A stretch of DNA of 64,000 bases. Origin: Noviherbaspirillum suwonense (GTDB lineage: Bacteria; Pseudomonadota; Gammaproteobacteria; Burkholderiales; Burkholderiaceae_D). The stretch spans positions 103,607 to 167,606 of the forward strand of contig NZ_FXUL01000014.1 in assembly GCF_900182955.1 (NCBI RefSeq). The letters run 5' to 3'. This document shows, piece by piece, positions 38,915 through 47,318 of this stretch. Under the pieces are notes generated by a model. That model had not been told where the DNA came from and made no database searches. It saw only the letters and a program-made list of their open reading frames with translations. A program made the position numbers and the translations under genes. Every line of letters begins with the position of its first letter. The stretch's first letter is position 1.

Positions 38915-39958
38915 TCAGGCCATCGCCCAATCGATGACTTCACCGCCGTTCAAGGGCACGACCGTTGCGCTACCCATAGGCAATTCCGCTGGCAAGGTCC
39001 ACCGCTCCCTTGTAAGGGTAATGGTGCCTTCGTTGCGCGGCATTCCGTAAAAATCCGGGCCGTGGATGCTGGCGAAACCTTCGAGCTTGTCGAGGGCGCC
39101 AGCCTGGTCGAAAGCCTGCGCATACAGTTCCATCGCATGCAATGCGGTGTAGCAGCCGGCGCAGCCGCAGGCATTTTCCTTGGTGTCGCGCGCATGCGGC
39201 GCCGAATCGGTGCCGAGGAAAAACCTGCCGCTTCCCGATACAGCCGCCTGAACCAGCGCCTGCCTGTGCGTCTCACGCTTCAGGACCGGCAGGCAATAGT
39301 AATGCGGGCGTATGCCGCCCTTGAAAATCTCGTTCCGGTTGTAAAGCAGGTGATGCGCGGTAATCGTTGCTGCCGTGGCTGGGCCGCTCTCACTGACATA
39401 CTGCGCCGCTTCCCTGGTCGTAATATGTTCGAAGACGACTTTCAATTCCGGCATGTCATGCCGCAGCGGTTTCATGATCCGGTCGATGAACACCGCCTCC
39501 CGGTCGAATATGTCGATCTCAGGATCGGTCACCTCGCCATGCACCAGCAATGGCATGCCGACGCGCTGCATGGTGTCCAGTGCCGCATAACATTTTCGAA
39601 CGTCCGTGACGCCGGCATCCGAATTCGTCGTGGCGCCCGCCGGATACAGTTTCACGGCGTGCACAAAGCCGCTCTCCTTTGCCCGCAGGATCTCGTCGGC
39701 CGGCGTGTTGTCGGTCAGATAAAGGGTCATCAGCGGTTCGAACCGCATGCCGGCCGGAAGCGCCGACAGTATCCGTTCACGATAGGCCAAGGCCTGGGCA
39801 GTCGTGGTGACAGGCGGCTTAAGGTTGGGCATCACGATCGCGCGGGCGAATTGGCGGGCGGTGTGGGGCAAGACGCTGGCCATCGTCGCGCCGTCACGCA
39901 GGTGCAGATGCCAGTCGTCGGGGCGGATGATCGTGATGCTGTTCGGTGTTGTTTGCAT
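38915..39958 (-). CDS. pyrC: Dihydroorotase
   Basis: PyrC cyclises carbamoyl aspartate to dihydroorotate in pyrimidine synthesis. The 347-residue metalloenzyme has the metal motif [12 protein letters not shown] (HxH), [15 protein letters not shown] with the carbamylated-lysine region, [27 protein letters not shown] and LGTDSAPHA (catalytic Asp). An upstream TTG (39985) is possible, but ATG 39958 ([16 protein letters not shown]) fits class II dihydroorotases. It lies about 30 bp after the glycerate kinase gene. Confidence 0.96.
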   Translation of the reverse strand: MQTTPNSITIIRPDDWHLHLRDGATMASVLPHTARQFARAIVMPNLKPPVTTTAQALAYRERILSALPAGMRFEPLMTLYLTDNTPADEILRAKESGFVHAVKLYPAGATTNSDAGVTDVRKCYAALDTMQRVGMPLLVHGEVTDPEIDIFDREAVFIDRIMKPLRHDMPELKVVFEHITTREAAQYVSESGPATAATITAHHLLYNRNEIFKGGIRPHYYCLPVLKRETHRQALVQAAVSGSGRFFLGTDSAPHARDTKENACGCAGCYTALHAMELYAQAFDQAGALDKLEGFASIHGPDFYGMPRNEGTITLTRERWTLPAELPMGSATVVPLNGGEVIDWAMA

Positions 39959-39987
39959 GATGTCGGCAGAAGATAAGTCCGCCAATT

Positions 39988-41259
39988 TTACAGGACGAGA
40001 ATTACCCGGTAATCGTTCACGTTGGTCAGGGTCGGCCCCGTGATGACCAGATCGCCGAGCGCGGAAAAGTAACTGTAGCCGTCGTTGTTTGCCAGCATCT
40101 TGCGCGCATTGATGTCCAATGCGTCGGCGCGCGAACGGCTGTCCGGCAGAAGCACCGCGCCTGCATTGTCTTCAGTCCCGTCGATGCCGTCGGTGTCCGC
40201 CGCAATCGCGTAGACGTCCGGCATGCCATCGAGCTCGACCGCGAGCGATGCGAGGAATTCGGCGCACCGCCCTCCCCGCCCATTGCCGCGGACCGTCACC
40301 GTACATTCGCCGCCCGAGATCAGGGCGACCGGCGCCTTGAACGGCTGCTGATAGCCCCGGATCTCCTTGACGATCGCTGCATAGACCTTGGCCACCTCGG
40401 AGGCCTCGCCGGTCACCGTGTCGCCCAGGATCACCGGCGTCAGCCCATGTGCGGCGAAGAAGTCCGAGCCTGCCTGCAGGCTCTGGCGGGCGGTTGCGAT
40501 CACGGTATTGTCGACGCGCTCGAACAAGCGGTCGCCCGGCTTGGGCGTCTCATCCACATTGCCTGCCGCGCCCTTTTCCAGGTGCGCCAGGATGCTGTCC
40601 GGCGCCTTCACTTCGAAGCGCCGCAGGATGGCCAGCGCATCGGCATACGTGCTGGCGTCCGGGCAGGTGGGGCCGGACGCAATGGCGCTCGGGTCGTCGC
40701 CGGTAACGTCGCTGATGATCAGCGTCGTGATCGGCGCCTTGCAGGCCGCGGCCAGGCGTCCGCCCTGGATGCGCGACAAGTGCTTGCGCACGATGTTCAT
40801 GTCCGTGATCGGCGCACCCGACTTCAGCAGGGATTTCGTGACTGCTTTCAGGTCCGCCATCGGCACCGCTGCCACCGGCAGCGACAGCAGGCTGGAGCCG
40901 CCGCCGGAAACCAGCGCAATGAGCCTGTCGTCGGGACCGAGGGAAGCGACGCGCGCCAGGATATCCGCCGCCGCTTTTTCGCCCTCATCGTCCGGGACGG
41001 GATGGCTGGCTTCGACCACGGTGATGCGTTCGGTTGGCAGCGCATGCGCATAGCGCGTGACCACGATGCCTTCCAGCGCCGCATCCGCCGGCCATGCAAG
41101 CTCGACCGCCCGCGCCATGCTGGCCGCGGCCTTGCCCGCGCCGACGACCAGCGTGCGTCCCTTCGGCGGCTGCGGCAGGTGGGCGGCGATGATTTTCAGC
41201 GGGTCGGCGGCCGCGACTGCCGCATTGAAACTGTCTATCAGGAGTGTTCGGTAATCCAT
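39988..41259 (-). CDS. Glycerate 2-kinase (MOFRL family)
   Basis: A 423-residue type-4 glycerate kinase (GckA/TtuD-like), phosphorylating D-glycerate to 2-phosphoglycerate. Visible motifs are [20 protein letters not shown], the HPVPDDEG loop, [66 protein letters not shown], and [15 protein letters not shown]. An upstream TTG extends the frame six codons, but AAGGA sits five bases before ATG 41259. The downstream pyrC pairing looks fortuitous. Confidence 0.92.
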   Translation of the reverse strand: MDYRTLLIDSFNAAVAAADPLKIIAAHLPQPPKGRTLVVGAGKAAASMARAVELAWPADAALEGIVVTRYAHALPTERITVVEASHPVPDDEGEKAAADILARVASLGPDDRLIALVSGGGSSLLSLPVAAVPMADLKAVTKSLLKSGAPITDMNIVRKHLSRIQGGRLAAACKAPITTLIISDVTGDDPSAIASGPTCPDASTYADALAILRRFEVKAPDSILAHLEKGAAGNVDETPKPGDRLFERVDNTVIATARQSLQAGSDFFAAHGLTPVILGDTVTGEASEVAKVYAAIVKEIRGYQQPFKAPVALISGGECTVTVRGNGRGGRCAEFLASLAVELDGMPDVYAIAADTDGIDGTEDNAGAVLLPDSRSRADALDINARKMLANNDGYSYFSALGDLVITGPTLTNVNDYRVILVL

Positions 41260-41296
41260 GGAAATCCTTGTTCCCAACCATTACGAGAAATGACGC

Positions 41297-41333
41297 AAAA
41301 AAAAGCCGCCCCAGTTTGTCGCTGAAGCGGCTT
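41297..41333 (-). terminator. Terminator of the gltIJKL operon
   Basis: On the minus strand AAGCCGC...GCGGCTT (7-base arms plus imperfect inner pairing) runs into eight T residues, 23 bp after the gltL stop. Confidence 0.8.
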
Positions 41334-41355
41334 GCGGTCAATCGTGAACAATAAA

Positions 41356-42081
41356 TTAATGGATGATTTTTGCGAGGAAGTCGCGCGCGCGATCGGAACG
41401 CGGCGTTCCGAAGAATTCATCCTTGGTGCAGTCTTCGACGATCAGGCCCTTGTCCATGAAAATGACGCGGTTGGCGACCTTGCGGGCAAAGCCCATCTCG
41501 TGGGTCACCACCATCATCGTCATGCCTTCCTGAGCCAGGCCGACCATGACGTCCAGCACCTCGTTGATCATTTCCGGATCCAGCGCCGACGTCGGCTCGT
41601 CGAACAGCATCGCAATCGGGTCCATCGACAGCGCGCGGGCGATCGCCACGCGCTGCTGCTGTCCACCGGACAATTGTCCGGGAAACTTGTCCTTCTGCGC
41701 GATCAGGCCGACGCGGTCCAGGTACTTCAGGCCGCGCTCTGTCGCATCGGACACGCTGCGGCCGAGCACCTTGACCTGGCCTATGGTCAGGTTCTCGCGG
41801 ATCGACAGGTGCGGGAACAGCTCGAAGTTCTGGAACACCATGCCGATGCGGGCGCGCAGCTTCGACAGGTTGGTCTTGGGATCGCCGACCGATACGCCGT
41901 CGACCATGATCTCACCCTTCTGGAATGGCTCGAGGCCATTGACGGTCTTGATCAGGGTCGATTTGCCGGAGCCGGATGGTCCGCATACCACCACCACGTC
42001 GCCCTTGGCGACGCTGGTGGTGCAGTCGGTAAGCACCTGGAACTGGCCATACCATTTGCTGACGTGTTTCAGTTCTATCAT
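41356..42081 (-). CDS. gltL: Glutamate/aspartate ABC transporter, ATP-binding protein
   Basis: The 241-residue ATPase of a polar amino-acid importer. Walker A is CGPSGSGKSTLIKTVNGLEP, the signature is LSGGQQQRVAIARALSM, Walker B is MLFDEPTSALDPEM, and the H-loop is VVTHEMGFARKVANRVIFM. The start MIELKHVSKWYGQFQVL follows a GGAGA-type site; a much longer open frame upstream is a shadow of gltK. Last gene of the operon. Confidence 0.97.
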   Translation of the reverse strand: MIELKHVSKWYGQFQVLTDCTTSVAKGDVVVVCGPSGSGKSTLIKTVNGLEPFQKGEIMVDGVSVGDPKTNLSKLRARIGMVFQNFELFPHLSIRENLTIGQVKVLGRSVSDATERGLKYLDRVGLIAQKDKFPGQLSGGQQQRVAIARALSMDPIAMLFDEPTSALDPEMINEVLDVMVGLAQEGMTMMVVTHEMGFARKVANRVIFMDKGLIVEDCTKDEFFGTPRSDRARDFLAKIIH

Positions 42082-42110
42082 GTTTTCTCCTGGATTCTGA
42101 ATTCGGCGGC

Positions 42111-42803
42111 TCAGCGTATGATCGCCACCCGAAGCTGCAGCCTTTTCACCAGCATGGACAGCGCGTAGCAGAGCACGAAATAGACGACCGCGACGAACAG
42201 GTACATTTCTACCAGTCGTCCATCGCGCTGCGCGACCTTGGAAGCGGCGCCGACAAAGTCGGTAATGGACAGGACGTAGACCAGCGACACGTCCTGGAAC
42301 AGGACGATGGTCTGCGTCAGCAGCACCGGGATCATGTTGCGGAAAGCCTGCGGCAGCACGACGTTGCCCATGGTCTGCCAGTAGTTCATGCCCAGCGCGT
42401 AACCGGCGGCCACCTGGCCGCGCGGGATCGACTGTATGCCGGCGCGCATGATCTCGCAGTAGTAGGCCGCCTCGAACAGGATGAAGGTGATCAGCGACGA
42501 TGAAAACGCGCCGACCATGATCGGCTCCTTGGCGCCGATGATCCATGCACCGATATATGGCACTAGGAAGTAGAACCAGAAGATCACCAGCACCAGCGGG
42601 ATCGAGCGGATCAGGTTGACGTAGCCCGTCGCCACCATGGACAGCGTCTTGAACTTGGACAGCCGCATCATGGCCAGCAGCGTGCCGATGAGGATGCCGC
42701 CCACCATCGCCAGCCCGGTCAGTTCCAGCGTAAACGCCATGCCGGTCTTGAACAGGTAGACCCAGGAGCGCTCGATGACGTCGAAGTCGAAATTGGCAAA
42801 CAT
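42111..42803 (-). CDS. gltK: Glutamate/aspartate ABC transporter, permease 2
   Basis: A 230-residue inner-membrane permease with about five helices and the EAA-loop sequence IPRGQVAAGYALGMNYWQTM, which couples to GltL. It begins MFANFDFDVIERSWVYLFKT. It lies one base after gltJ and 29 bp before gltL. Confidence 0.96.
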   Translation of the reverse strand: MFANFDFDVIERSWVYLFKTGMAFTLELTGLAMVGGILIGTLLAMMRLSKFKTLSMVATGYVNLIRSIPLVLVIFWFYFLVPYIGAWIIGAKEPIMVGAFSSSLITFILFEAAYYCEIMRAGIQSIPRGQVAAGYALGMNYWQTMGNVVLPQAFRNMIPVLLTQTIVLFQDVSLVYVLSITDFVGAASKVAQRDGRLVEMYLFVAVVYFVLCYALSMLVKRLQLRVAIIR

Positions 42804-42804
42804 G

Positions 42805-43554
42805 TCAGTGTCCTCCGCCGCCGGTGGCGCTGCTGATGAAGCCGGGCACGGCCACCCGCTTTTCGATCCAGCGCATCAGGAACACGACCACGACGTTCAC
42901 CAGGATGTAGATGATGGTGGCCGCGGTGAATGCCTCGAATACCTGGAACGAGAATTCCTGCATCGAGCGGGCGCGGGCAGTCAGTTCCATCAGGCCGATG
43001 GTCAGCGCCACTGCGCTGTTCTTGATGATGTTGAGGAATTCACTGGTCATCGGCGGGACGATGATGCGGAACGCCATCGGCAGCAGCACATAGCGGTATG
43101 TCTGCGGCAAGGTCAGGCCGAGCGCGGTGCCCGCCAGTTTCTGGCCACGCGGCAGCGAATTGATGCCGGCGGAAACCTGCACGGCAACGCGCGACGACGT
43201 GAAGAAACCCAGGCAGAGCACGGCGGTGACGAAGGGCGCGTTCGGCAGCGACTTCAGCCAGTTGCCGACGCTCGCCGGCACCAATTCGGGCATGACGAAG
43301 TACCAGAGGAACATCTGCACCAACAGGGGGATATTCCGGAAAAGTTCGACATAGCCATTGGCCAGGCGCACCGCGATCTTGTTGGGCATCGTGCGGATTG
43401 TGCCGATGACCGCACCGAGTATCAGAGCCATCACCCAGGCAATCAAGGCTGTGGCCAGCGTCCATACCAGCCCGGACAGCAGCGTGTCCATATAAGTGCC
43501 GACGCCATCCGGGGAAGCTTCCCAGAAGATGCGCCAGTTCCAGTTATAGTTCAT
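42805..43554 (-). CDS. gltJ: Glutamate/aspartate ABC transporter, permease 1
   Basis: A 249-residue permease beginning MNYNWNWRIFWEASPDGVGT, with the coupling loop INSLPRGQKLAGTALGLTLP and multiple helices. The N-terminal region before the first helix is typical of GltJ. It is separated from gltI by 178 bp containing a partial terminator. Confidence 0.96.
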   Translation of the reverse strand: MNYNWNWRIFWEASPDGVGTYMDTLLSGLVWTLATALIAWVMALILGAVIGTIRTMPNKIAVRLANGYVELFRNIPLLVQMFLWYFVMPELVPASVGNWLKSLPNAPFVTAVLCLGFFTSSRVAVQVSAGINSLPRGQKLAGTALGLTLPQTYRYVLLPMAFRIIVPPMTSEFLNIIKNSAVALTIGLMELTARARSMQEFSFQVFEAFTAATIIYILVNVVVVFLMRWIEKRVAVPGFISSATGGGGH

Positions 43555-43583
43555 AGGGTTCCCTAGTCTGCGTTCAGAAAGCC

Positions 43584-43654
43584 GATTTTGTTGTCAGGCA
43601 AGTGGACAATCGGATGGCCGATATCCGGAAAACCGCGCAGCTTACAACAAAATC
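43584..43654 (-). repeat. Long-range inverted repeat in the gltI-gltJ intergenic region
   Basis: Eleven-base perfect arms GATTTTGTTGT (43584-43594) and ACAACAAAATC (43644-43654) separated by 49 bases. In the operon mRNA they could form a long-range stem just upstream of gltJ translation. Confidence 0.6.
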
Positions 43655-43687
43655 AATGATTCACGCGAGCAATTTTCGTGCCTTAAA

Positions 43688-43715
43688 CTAAAAACGGGAG
43701 GCATGGCCTCCCGTT
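43688..43715 (-). terminator. Partial terminator after gltI inside the glt operon
   Basis: On the minus strand, AACGGGAGGC-CAT-GCCTCCCGTT followed by a short T-run, 18 bp after the gltI stop. Such a hairpin would lower permease/ATPase expression relative to the abundant binding protein and protect the gltI 3' end. Confidence 0.75.
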
Positions 43716-43732
43716 CATTGACTATCCTGCGT

Positions 43733-44680
43733 TTATTTCTTCTTCGCGCCTGGCTTCTGTGCGTCCGGGACGTCGGCGTAAGCAGCCGGATCGCCGGAGT
43801 CGGTCGGCTTGGCAACCACCATCTTGAGCTGATCGCTCATCGGGATATTCAGGTTGATGTTCTTTGGCGGGATCGGCGACTGGAACCATTTGGCGTAGAT
43901 CTTGGTGATCTCGCCGGACTTCATCACATTCTCGATTGCCGTGTCGACGGCTTTCTTGAATTGCGGATCTTCGCGGCGCAGCATGATGCCGTACGGCTCC
44001 ACCGACAGGGCTTCCTTGGTGATCGTGTAGTCGGTCGGGGATTTCGAGCTTGCCGCCAGCGACGCGAGCAGGATGTCATCCATCGCGAACGCGGTTGCGC
44101 GGCCGGTCTCCACCATCAGGAAGGCTTCCGCATGGTCCTTGGCGGCCATGATGTTCATGCCGAGGTTGCGCTCGCCGTTGAGCTGGGTGACCTGCTTCAG
44201 GTTGGACGTGCCCGAGGTCGAGACCAGGTTCTTGCCCTTCATGTCATCCAGGGTGTTGATGTTGGATGCTTTCTTGGACAGCAGGCGGTTTGCGGTCACG
44301 AAGGTCGTCGGCGCGAAAGCGACCTGCTTCTGGCGCTCGAGGTTGTTCGTGGTGGAGCCGCATTCGAGGTCGACGGTGCCGTTGGCCATCAGCGGGATAC
44401 GCGTGGCGGACGTCACCGGGTTCATCTTCACGTTCAGGGACGTGAGGCCAAGCTGTTTCTGCACCGAAGTCACAATCTTCATGCACAGGTCAATTGAATA
44501 ACCCTGATAAGACTGCTTGTCGTCCAGATAGGAAAACGGGATGGAGGAATCGCGCACACCCAGCGTGATGGTGCCGGTATCCTTGATTTTTTTCAGCGTG
44601 CCCGTCAGTTCCTGCGCTTGCACTGCGCCGGTGATCACACTGGCACCGATCATAACGGTAAGTAGGGAAGTCAATTTCAT
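43733..44680 (-). CDS. gltI: Glutamate/aspartate ABC transporter, periplasmic binding protein
   Basis: A 315-residue periplasmic receptor. The signal peptide is MKLTSLLTVMIGASVITGAV followed by QAQ. Family motifs are GTLKKIKDTGTITLGVRDSS, IPFSYLDDKQSYQGYSIDLC, VDLECGSTTNNLERQKQVAF and GRATAFAMDDILLASL. AGGAG lies five bases before the ATG; the longer frame is rejected because it breaks the signal peptide. First gene of the operon, with its own promoter and palindrome upstream. Confidence 0.96.
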   Translation of the reverse strand: MKLTSLLTVMIGASVITGAVQAQELTGTLKKIKDTGTITLGVRDSSIPFSYLDDKQSYQGYSIDLCMKIVTSVQKQLGLTSLNVKMNPVTSATRIPLMANGTVDLECGSTTNNLERQKQVAFAPTTFVTANRLLSKKASNINTLDDMKGKNLVSTSGTSNLKQVTQLNGERNLGMNIMAAKDHAEAFLMVETGRATAFAMDDILLASLAASSKSPTDYTITKEALSVEPYGIMLRREDPQFKKAVDTAIENVMKSGEITKIYAKWFQSPIPPKNINLNIPMSDQLKMVVAKPTDSGDPAAYADVPDAQKPGAKKK

Positions 44681-44713
44681 AGCATCTCCTGGACACAAGA
44701 TAAAAGGCTGCAA

Positions 44714-44741
44714 ATCATACAATTGTTTGTAATTGTCTAAA
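44714..44741 (-). promoter_or_regulatory. Candidate gltI promoter with palindrome in the spacer
   Basis: On the minus strand TTTAGA (44736-44741) and TATGAT (44714-44719) are 16 bp apart. The spacer is nearly filled by an inverted repeat ACAATT-N6-AATTGT (44719-44736). This position suits a regulator that modulates amino-acid uptake; the protein is unknown. Confidence 0.5.
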
Positions 44742-44863
44742 TGCTGCCTCAGTGTATCAAACGCCCTATTTTTTTAATAATTTTCACCGATTTTTATTTT
44801 CCCCGATCCGCCTCCCGCAGCCCGGCCCGAAAAGCGGGCCGGCAGGCCAGGCTGCGGGTCGGA

Positions 44864-46150
44864 TCAGGGGTAAAGCCCGCGCATTTCGCGCGCCTGCAGC
44901 ACCCGGGTGCAGCCGACGATAAATGCCGCGGTGCGCAGCGACACCTTCTTTTCGGTGGCCAGCTGCCAGACGCCCGCGAAGGCTTCCCGCATGATGCGGG
45001 TCAGGCGCAGGTTGATCTCGTCCTCGGTCCAGAAAAAGCTCGAGAAGTCCTGCACCCATTCAAAGTAACTGACCGTCACGCCGCCGGCATTGGCGATAAC
45101 GTCGGGCACCACCAGCACGCCCTTGTCATGCAGGATGTCGTCGGCGGCGGGCATCGTCGGTCCGTTGGCGCCTTCGATGACGATCTTGGCGGTGATCTGG
45201 CCGGCGTTCTGTTCGGTGATCTGCTGCTCCAGCGCGGCAGGGATCAGGATGTCGCAATCGACGCTCCAGAACCGGCTGCGGTCGCTGATATGCTCGCCGC
45301 CCGGGAATCCGCCGACGCCGCCATGCTCCCTGACATGCTCCTGCAGCGCCAGCACGTCCAGCCCCGCTTCCGCATACACGGTGGACTGGTGATCCTGCAC
45401 CGCGACGACGCGGGCGCCGGCCTCGACGAACAGCCGGGCCGAGATGCTGCCGACATTGCCGAAACCCTGGACCGCGATGCGCGCGCCCTTGATCTCCATG
45501 CCGATCCGGGTTGCCGCCTCGCAGCCCACGACGAAGACGCCGCGGCCGGTGGCTTCGCGCCGTCCCAGGCTGCCGCCCAGCGAGATCGGCTTGCCGGTGA
45601 CGACGCCGGACGAGGTGCTGCCCTCGTTCATCGAATAGGTGTCCATCATCCATGCCATCACCTGTTCGTTGGTGTTGACGTCCGGCGCCGGGATGTCCTT
45701 GTTGGGGCCGATGATGATGCCGATCTCGCTGGTGTAGCGGCGCGTCACCCGTTGCAGCTCGGCCTGCGACAACAGCCGCGGATCGAGCCGGATGCCGCCC
45801 TTGGCGCCGCCGTACGGCACATTGACCGCCGCATTCTTGACCGTCATCCAGGCCGACAGCGCCATGACTTCGGACAGGGTGACATCCTGGTGGAAGCGCA
45901 CGCCGCCCTTGCCCGGCCCGCGCGACGTGTTGTGCTGCACGCGGTAACCCTCGAAGTGCGCGATGGTGCCGTCATCGCGCTCGATGGGCACGTCGACGAT
46001 CAGGATGCGCTTGGGCCGCTTCAGCGTTTCCACCCAGCGCGCGAGGCTGCCGAGATAAGGCGTCACGCGGTCGATCTGCTCCAGGTAGACGGCCCAGGGC
46101 CCTATGCCCTGAGGCGTCAGGTAGGAAGGAATTTCATGCTGGCTGGACAT
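44864..46150 (-). CDS. gdhA: Glutamate dehydrogenase (Glu/Leu/Phe/Val dehydrogenase family)
   Basis: A 428-residue amino-acid dehydrogenase interconverting glutamate and 2-oxoglutarate. It has the substrate motif [34 protein letters not shown] (catalytic Lys), [20 protein letters not shown], the Rossmann GxGxxG motif [15 protein letters not shown], and [15 protein letters not shown]. The length fits hexameric bacterial GDH of the NAD-type subgroup. AGGAG precedes the ATG. It is downstream of a same-strand LysR gene and upstream of the glt operon, suggesting linked glutamate uptake and use. Confidence 0.94.
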   Translation of the reverse strand: MSSQHEIPSYLTPQGIGPWAVYLEQIDRVTPYLGSLARWVETLKRPKRILIVDVPIERDDGTIAHFEGYRVQHNTSRGPGKGGVRFHQDVTLSEVMALSAWMTVKNAAVNVPYGGAKGGIRLDPRLLSQAELQRVTRRYTSEIGIIIGPNKDIPAPDVNTNEQVMAWMMDTYSMNEGSTSSGVVTGKPISLGGSLGRREATGRGVFVVGCEAATRIGMEIKGARIAVQGFGNVGSISARLFVEAGARVVAVQDHQSTVYAEAGLDVLALQEHVREHGGVGGFPGGEHISDRSRFWSVDCDILIPAALEQQITEQNAGQITAKIVIEGANGPTMPAADDILHDKGVLVVPDVIANAGGVTVSYFEWVQDFSSFFWTEDEINLRLTRIMREAFAGVWQLATEKKVSLRTAAFIVGCTRVLQAREMRGLYP

Positions 46151-46259
46151 TTGGTGGACTCCTAGGTAAACGGCGCATTAGACGGTCCGCGACAGGCTAG
46201 TGCTGCACAAGGCCACATAGTAGGACCGCACGCGGCTGCGTATCCAATGCCTTGTATGC

Positions 46260-46290
46260 ATGTAACTATGCGTACAAAGCATAGTTACAT
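46260..46290. repeat. 12-bp perfect palindrome between lysR and gdhA
   Basis: ATGTAACTATGC and GCATAGTTACAT flank a 7-base loop (GTACAAA). It lies 20 bp after the LysR-gene stop and 110 bp before the gdhA start. It has no U-tract, so an operator or mRNA-stability hairpin is more likely than a terminator. Its AT-rich sequence stands out in GC-rich surroundings. Confidence 0.7.
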
Positions 46291-46310
46291 CGGATGTCTA
46301 GTGCCGGATT

Positions 46311-47264
46311 TCAGGCCGGCGTTCGCTTTCCTGCCGGTTTAGCCAGCGCCGATTGCAGCAGATAGTCCCACAGCCGGGTAACGACCGCCTTGCCCGGACG
46401 CTGCGCGGACGGCCGTTCACGGTACAACCTGATTTCCATTTGCACTTCCCATTCCGTCCCGCCGCTGTCGGCCCGCGCCAGCTGGCGATTCCTTGTTTCG
46501 CGGGACACCGCCGACTCCGGCAGGAAGGCCACGCCATGGCCTTCGAGCGCCATCATCTTCAGGCCCTCGGCCATGTCGGTCTCATAGCGCTTGACGAGGT
46601 AAGGCGCGCGGCCGGCGTCGGCCAGGATCAGGTCCACCATCCGGCCCAGGTAGGCATTGCTCGTGTAGGAAAGAAAAGGCAGCGGCGCCCGGATGTCGCC
46701 CGGCAGCATGAAGTCCGGGGTGCCGGCGCGGTCGCAGCGGGCGTAGGGACGCAGGGTTTCCTGGCCGAGCACCAGCATGTCGTAGCGGCTGGCGTCGAGC
46801 TGCACCGGCTGGCGGGGATGGTGGTAGCACAGCAGCAGGTCGCAGCCGCCTTCGACGATGGTCATCACCGCGTCGTGGACGTTGAGCGCCATCAGCCGGG
46901 CGACGATGGGGCCGAAACCGGCCTCGAGCGCCTTCACCCACTTGGGCACGAAGGTCAGCGACAGCGTGTGGGGCACCGCGAAATCGATCATGCCCTGCGT
47001 GGCCGGGCCCTTGCCGCGCAGCAGCGCGCGGGCATTGTTGACCTGCCCCAGCATTTCCAGCGCCTGCTCGTAGAACACTTCGCCTCCGGGCGTGAGCCGG
47101 GTCGGATACGAGGTCCGGTCGATCAGGTCGGCGCCCAGCCATGCTTCCAGCGACTGGATGCGCCGAGAGAACGCGGGCTGGGTGACATGGCGCAGTTCGG
47201 CCGAGCGGCTGAAGCTGCCGGTCTCAGCCAGGGAAACGAAATCTTCAAGCCACTTGGTATCCAT
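46311..47264 (-). CDS. LysR family transcriptional regulator
   Basis: A 317-residue regulator with the N-terminal winged helix-turn-helix (MDTKWLEDFVSLAETGSFSR, then SAELRHVTQPAFSRRIQSLE). The effector-binding domain follows, including DLLLCYHHPRQPVQLDASRY and GHGVAFLPESAVSRE. It points toward gdhA on the same strand, 160 bp apart, so it may control gdhA or the glt genes; this is inferred from position only. Confidence 0.93.
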   Translation of the reverse strand: MDTKWLEDFVSLAETGSFSRSAELRHVTQPAFSRRIQSLEAWLGADLIDRTSYPTRLTPGGEVFYEQALEMLGQVNNARALLRGKGPATQGMIDFAVPHTLSLTFVPKWVKALEAGFGPIVARLMALNVHDAVMTIVEGGCDLLLCYHHPRQPVQLDASRYDMLVLGQETLRPYARCDRAGTPDFMLPGDIRAPLPFLSYTSNAYLGRMVDLILADAGRAPYLVKRYETDMAEGLKMMALEGHGVAFLPESAVSRETRNRQLARADSGGTEWEVQMEIRLYRERPSAQRPGKAVVTRLWDYLLQSALAKPAGKRTPA

Positions 47265-47318
47265 GACGCCATCGTAATGGGCGTTGCCCCGTCAGGCAAA
47301 GCCCGGTTGTTCATGCTG

